Assembly: GCF_014287705.1 (NCBI RefSeq)
Contig: NZ_JACOOY010000031.1
Span: forward strand, 1 to 6,434
DNA: 6,434 bases
Direction of reading: 5' to 3'
Origin: Dorea_D hominis
Lineage (GTDB): Bacteria > Bacillota > Clostridia > Lachnospirales > Lachnospiraceae
The position numbers and the translations under genes were made by a program. The notes under the pieces are model-generated. The model searched no databases, was not told where the DNA came from, and saw only the letters and a list, made by a program, of their open reading frames with translations. Shown piece by piece: positions 6,024 to 6,434 of the stretch (its first letter is position 1; every line of letters begins with the position of its first letter).

Positions 6024-6060
6024 AAGGACGGCTACTGCAATTTGTACAATAACCGTCCTT
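6024..6060 (-). terminator. Minus-strand terminator hairpin upstream of the malic enzyme
   Basis: In minus-strand RNA the 16-base arms 6045-6060 and 6024-6039 pair fully with a 5-base loop, and the run CTTTTCCCTTTCTTTTT follows (6007-6023). Three to four pairs are G-U only on the minus strand; on the plus strand the stem shrinks to the outer 8 pairs. It therefore acts on minus-strand RNA. It could end a gene lying to the right, or be an attenuator in a long malic enzyme leader if that promoter lies further upstream. The U run is interrupted by C's, so efficiency is uncertain. Confidence 0.7.
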
Positions 6061-6112
6061 GTCTTATCTGTAATTCTCTTATATATAATGTTAAAGTTAA
6101 AAAATACCATAC

Positions 6113-6144
6113 GAATTGTTCCGTACTTCGTACTCCCACAATTC
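6113..6144. other. Imperfect hairpin in the intergenic region
   Basis: GAATTGT (6113-6119) pairs with ACAATTC (6138-6144), enclosing GTAC-TTC-GTAC (6123-6133) across a small internal loop. On the minus strand a run of T (6098-6105 region) follows after about seven bases, too far for a standard terminator. No function is assigned. Confidence 0.4.
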
Positions 6145-6164
6145 TATTATTATTTCATTACAAT

Positions 6165-6286
6165 GTCGGTGATACTTTTTACTATATTCTTCCCTTATTT
6201 ATTGTCTTTACAGCGCATTCTCCATACATTTTCACGCATAAAATTACATCTATTTATTTTTTTAGTATCAAAATAGTATCACCAAC
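6165..6286. repeat. Imperfect inverted repeat around an A+T-rich segment
   Basis: Positions 6165-6180 and the reverse complement of 6271-6286 agree at 14 of 16 bases, with a perfect core GGTGATACT. AGTATCA also occurs directly repeated at 6264 and 6275, 11 bases apart. The enclosed ~90 bases are A+T-rich with no convincing gene. The right arm overlaps the stop codon of the reading frame entering from the right edge. It may be the trace of a small mobile element or a protein-binding site. Confidence 0.35.
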
Positions 6287-6434
6287 CAAGCACGGCTCTT
6301 TCGACTTCACTGTAGCCCGTGCGCTGGAAACTCTCAATTCCAACATGATAAATTGGGTAAGGTGTTATATACTGTTCGAAATATGGGCGAAACTTTTTGC
6401 TTATGTGCGGTCTTCTAAGTGTCCTTAGTGCCTG
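6279..6434 (-). CDS. Unrecognised partial reading frame entering from the right edge
   Basis: On the minus strand the frame is open from the window edge for 51 codons and ends at TGA (6279-6281). The visible C-terminus reads RRPHISKKFRPYFEQYITPY, then PIYHVGIESFQRTGYSEVER and AVLGW. It is mixed polar and charged, with no membrane segment and no motif I recognise. Support is limited to the uninterrupted frame, a protein-like residue mix that the other two frames on this strand lack, and a minus-strand terminator about 220 bases downstream. It could be the end of a real gene, a degraded gene or chance. An overlapping plus-strand frame looks less protein-like. Confidence 0.35.
   Translation of the reverse strand, partial: QALRTLRRPHISKKFRPYFEQYITPYPIYHVGIESFQRTGYSEVERAVLGW

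Noticed and set aside
6264..6281. AGTATCA direct repeat as a target-site duplication
   Set aside because: The copies are only 11 bases apart with no element between them.
6042..6428. Plus-strand 128-codon frame at the right end
   Set aside because: It starts inside the terminator hairpin, lacks a ribosome site, and reads as low-complexity F/I/Y text with no family pattern. The opposite strand is more protein-like at 6279-6434.

Overview
Organism: the window is A+T-rich, with purine-rich AAAGGAGG-type Shine-Dalgarno sites, sigma-A promoters (TTGACA/TATAAT) and strong Rho-independent terminators. Together with the protein set this points to a low-GC anaerobic Firmicute, most likely a gut Clostridia member of the Lachnospiraceae type. 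The genus cannot be fixed from what is visible.

Layout. Positions 1-260 look like the start of a stable-RNA (probably rRNA) operon transcribed leftwards off the window: two near-consensus tandem promoters on the minus strand (231-259 and 125-153), then a leader with a boxA-like sequence. No rRNA sequence itself is inside the window. Positions 260-363 are A+T-rich with no gene. Positions 364-554 hold an unassigned, strongly structured element of several nested hairpins. Positions 580-627 are the terminator of the next operon.

Positions 653-2524 (minus strand) are a three-gene unit read right to left: a small membrane protein, a sodium:solute symporter and a creatininase-family amidohydrolase. 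Only the amidohydrolase is intact. The symporter has two out-of-frame internal deletions and a further frameshift, and the small protein has a frameshift in an A run just after its start codon. An intact RpiR-family regulator (2693-3535, plus strand) is divergent from this unit. The two promoters overlap with facing -10 boxes, and an inverted repeat lies upstream of the regulator's start codon. The likely original module was an RpiR regulator controlling uptake and hydrolysis of a cyclic amide, lactone or sugar-derived compound; the uptake half is now lost.

A bidirectional terminator (3541-3581) separates the regulator from a convergent two-gene operon on the minus strand: malic enzyme (4762-5946), then isoaspartyl dipeptidase iadA (3602-4741), 20 bases apart. 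Both are full length with their catalytic residues. They could link salvage of aspartate from isoaspartyl dipeptides to C4-acid and pyruvate metabolism, but that link is inferred.

Positions 5947-6278 have no convincing gene. They hold a strong minus-strand terminator hairpin (6024-6060), a second hairpin (6113-6144) and an imperfect inverted repeat (6165-6180/6271-6286). At the right edge an unrecognised minus-strand reading frame enters from outside and stops at 6279. I found no CRISPR array, tRNA or intact insertion sequence. The best candidate for something undescribed is the structured element at 364-554.
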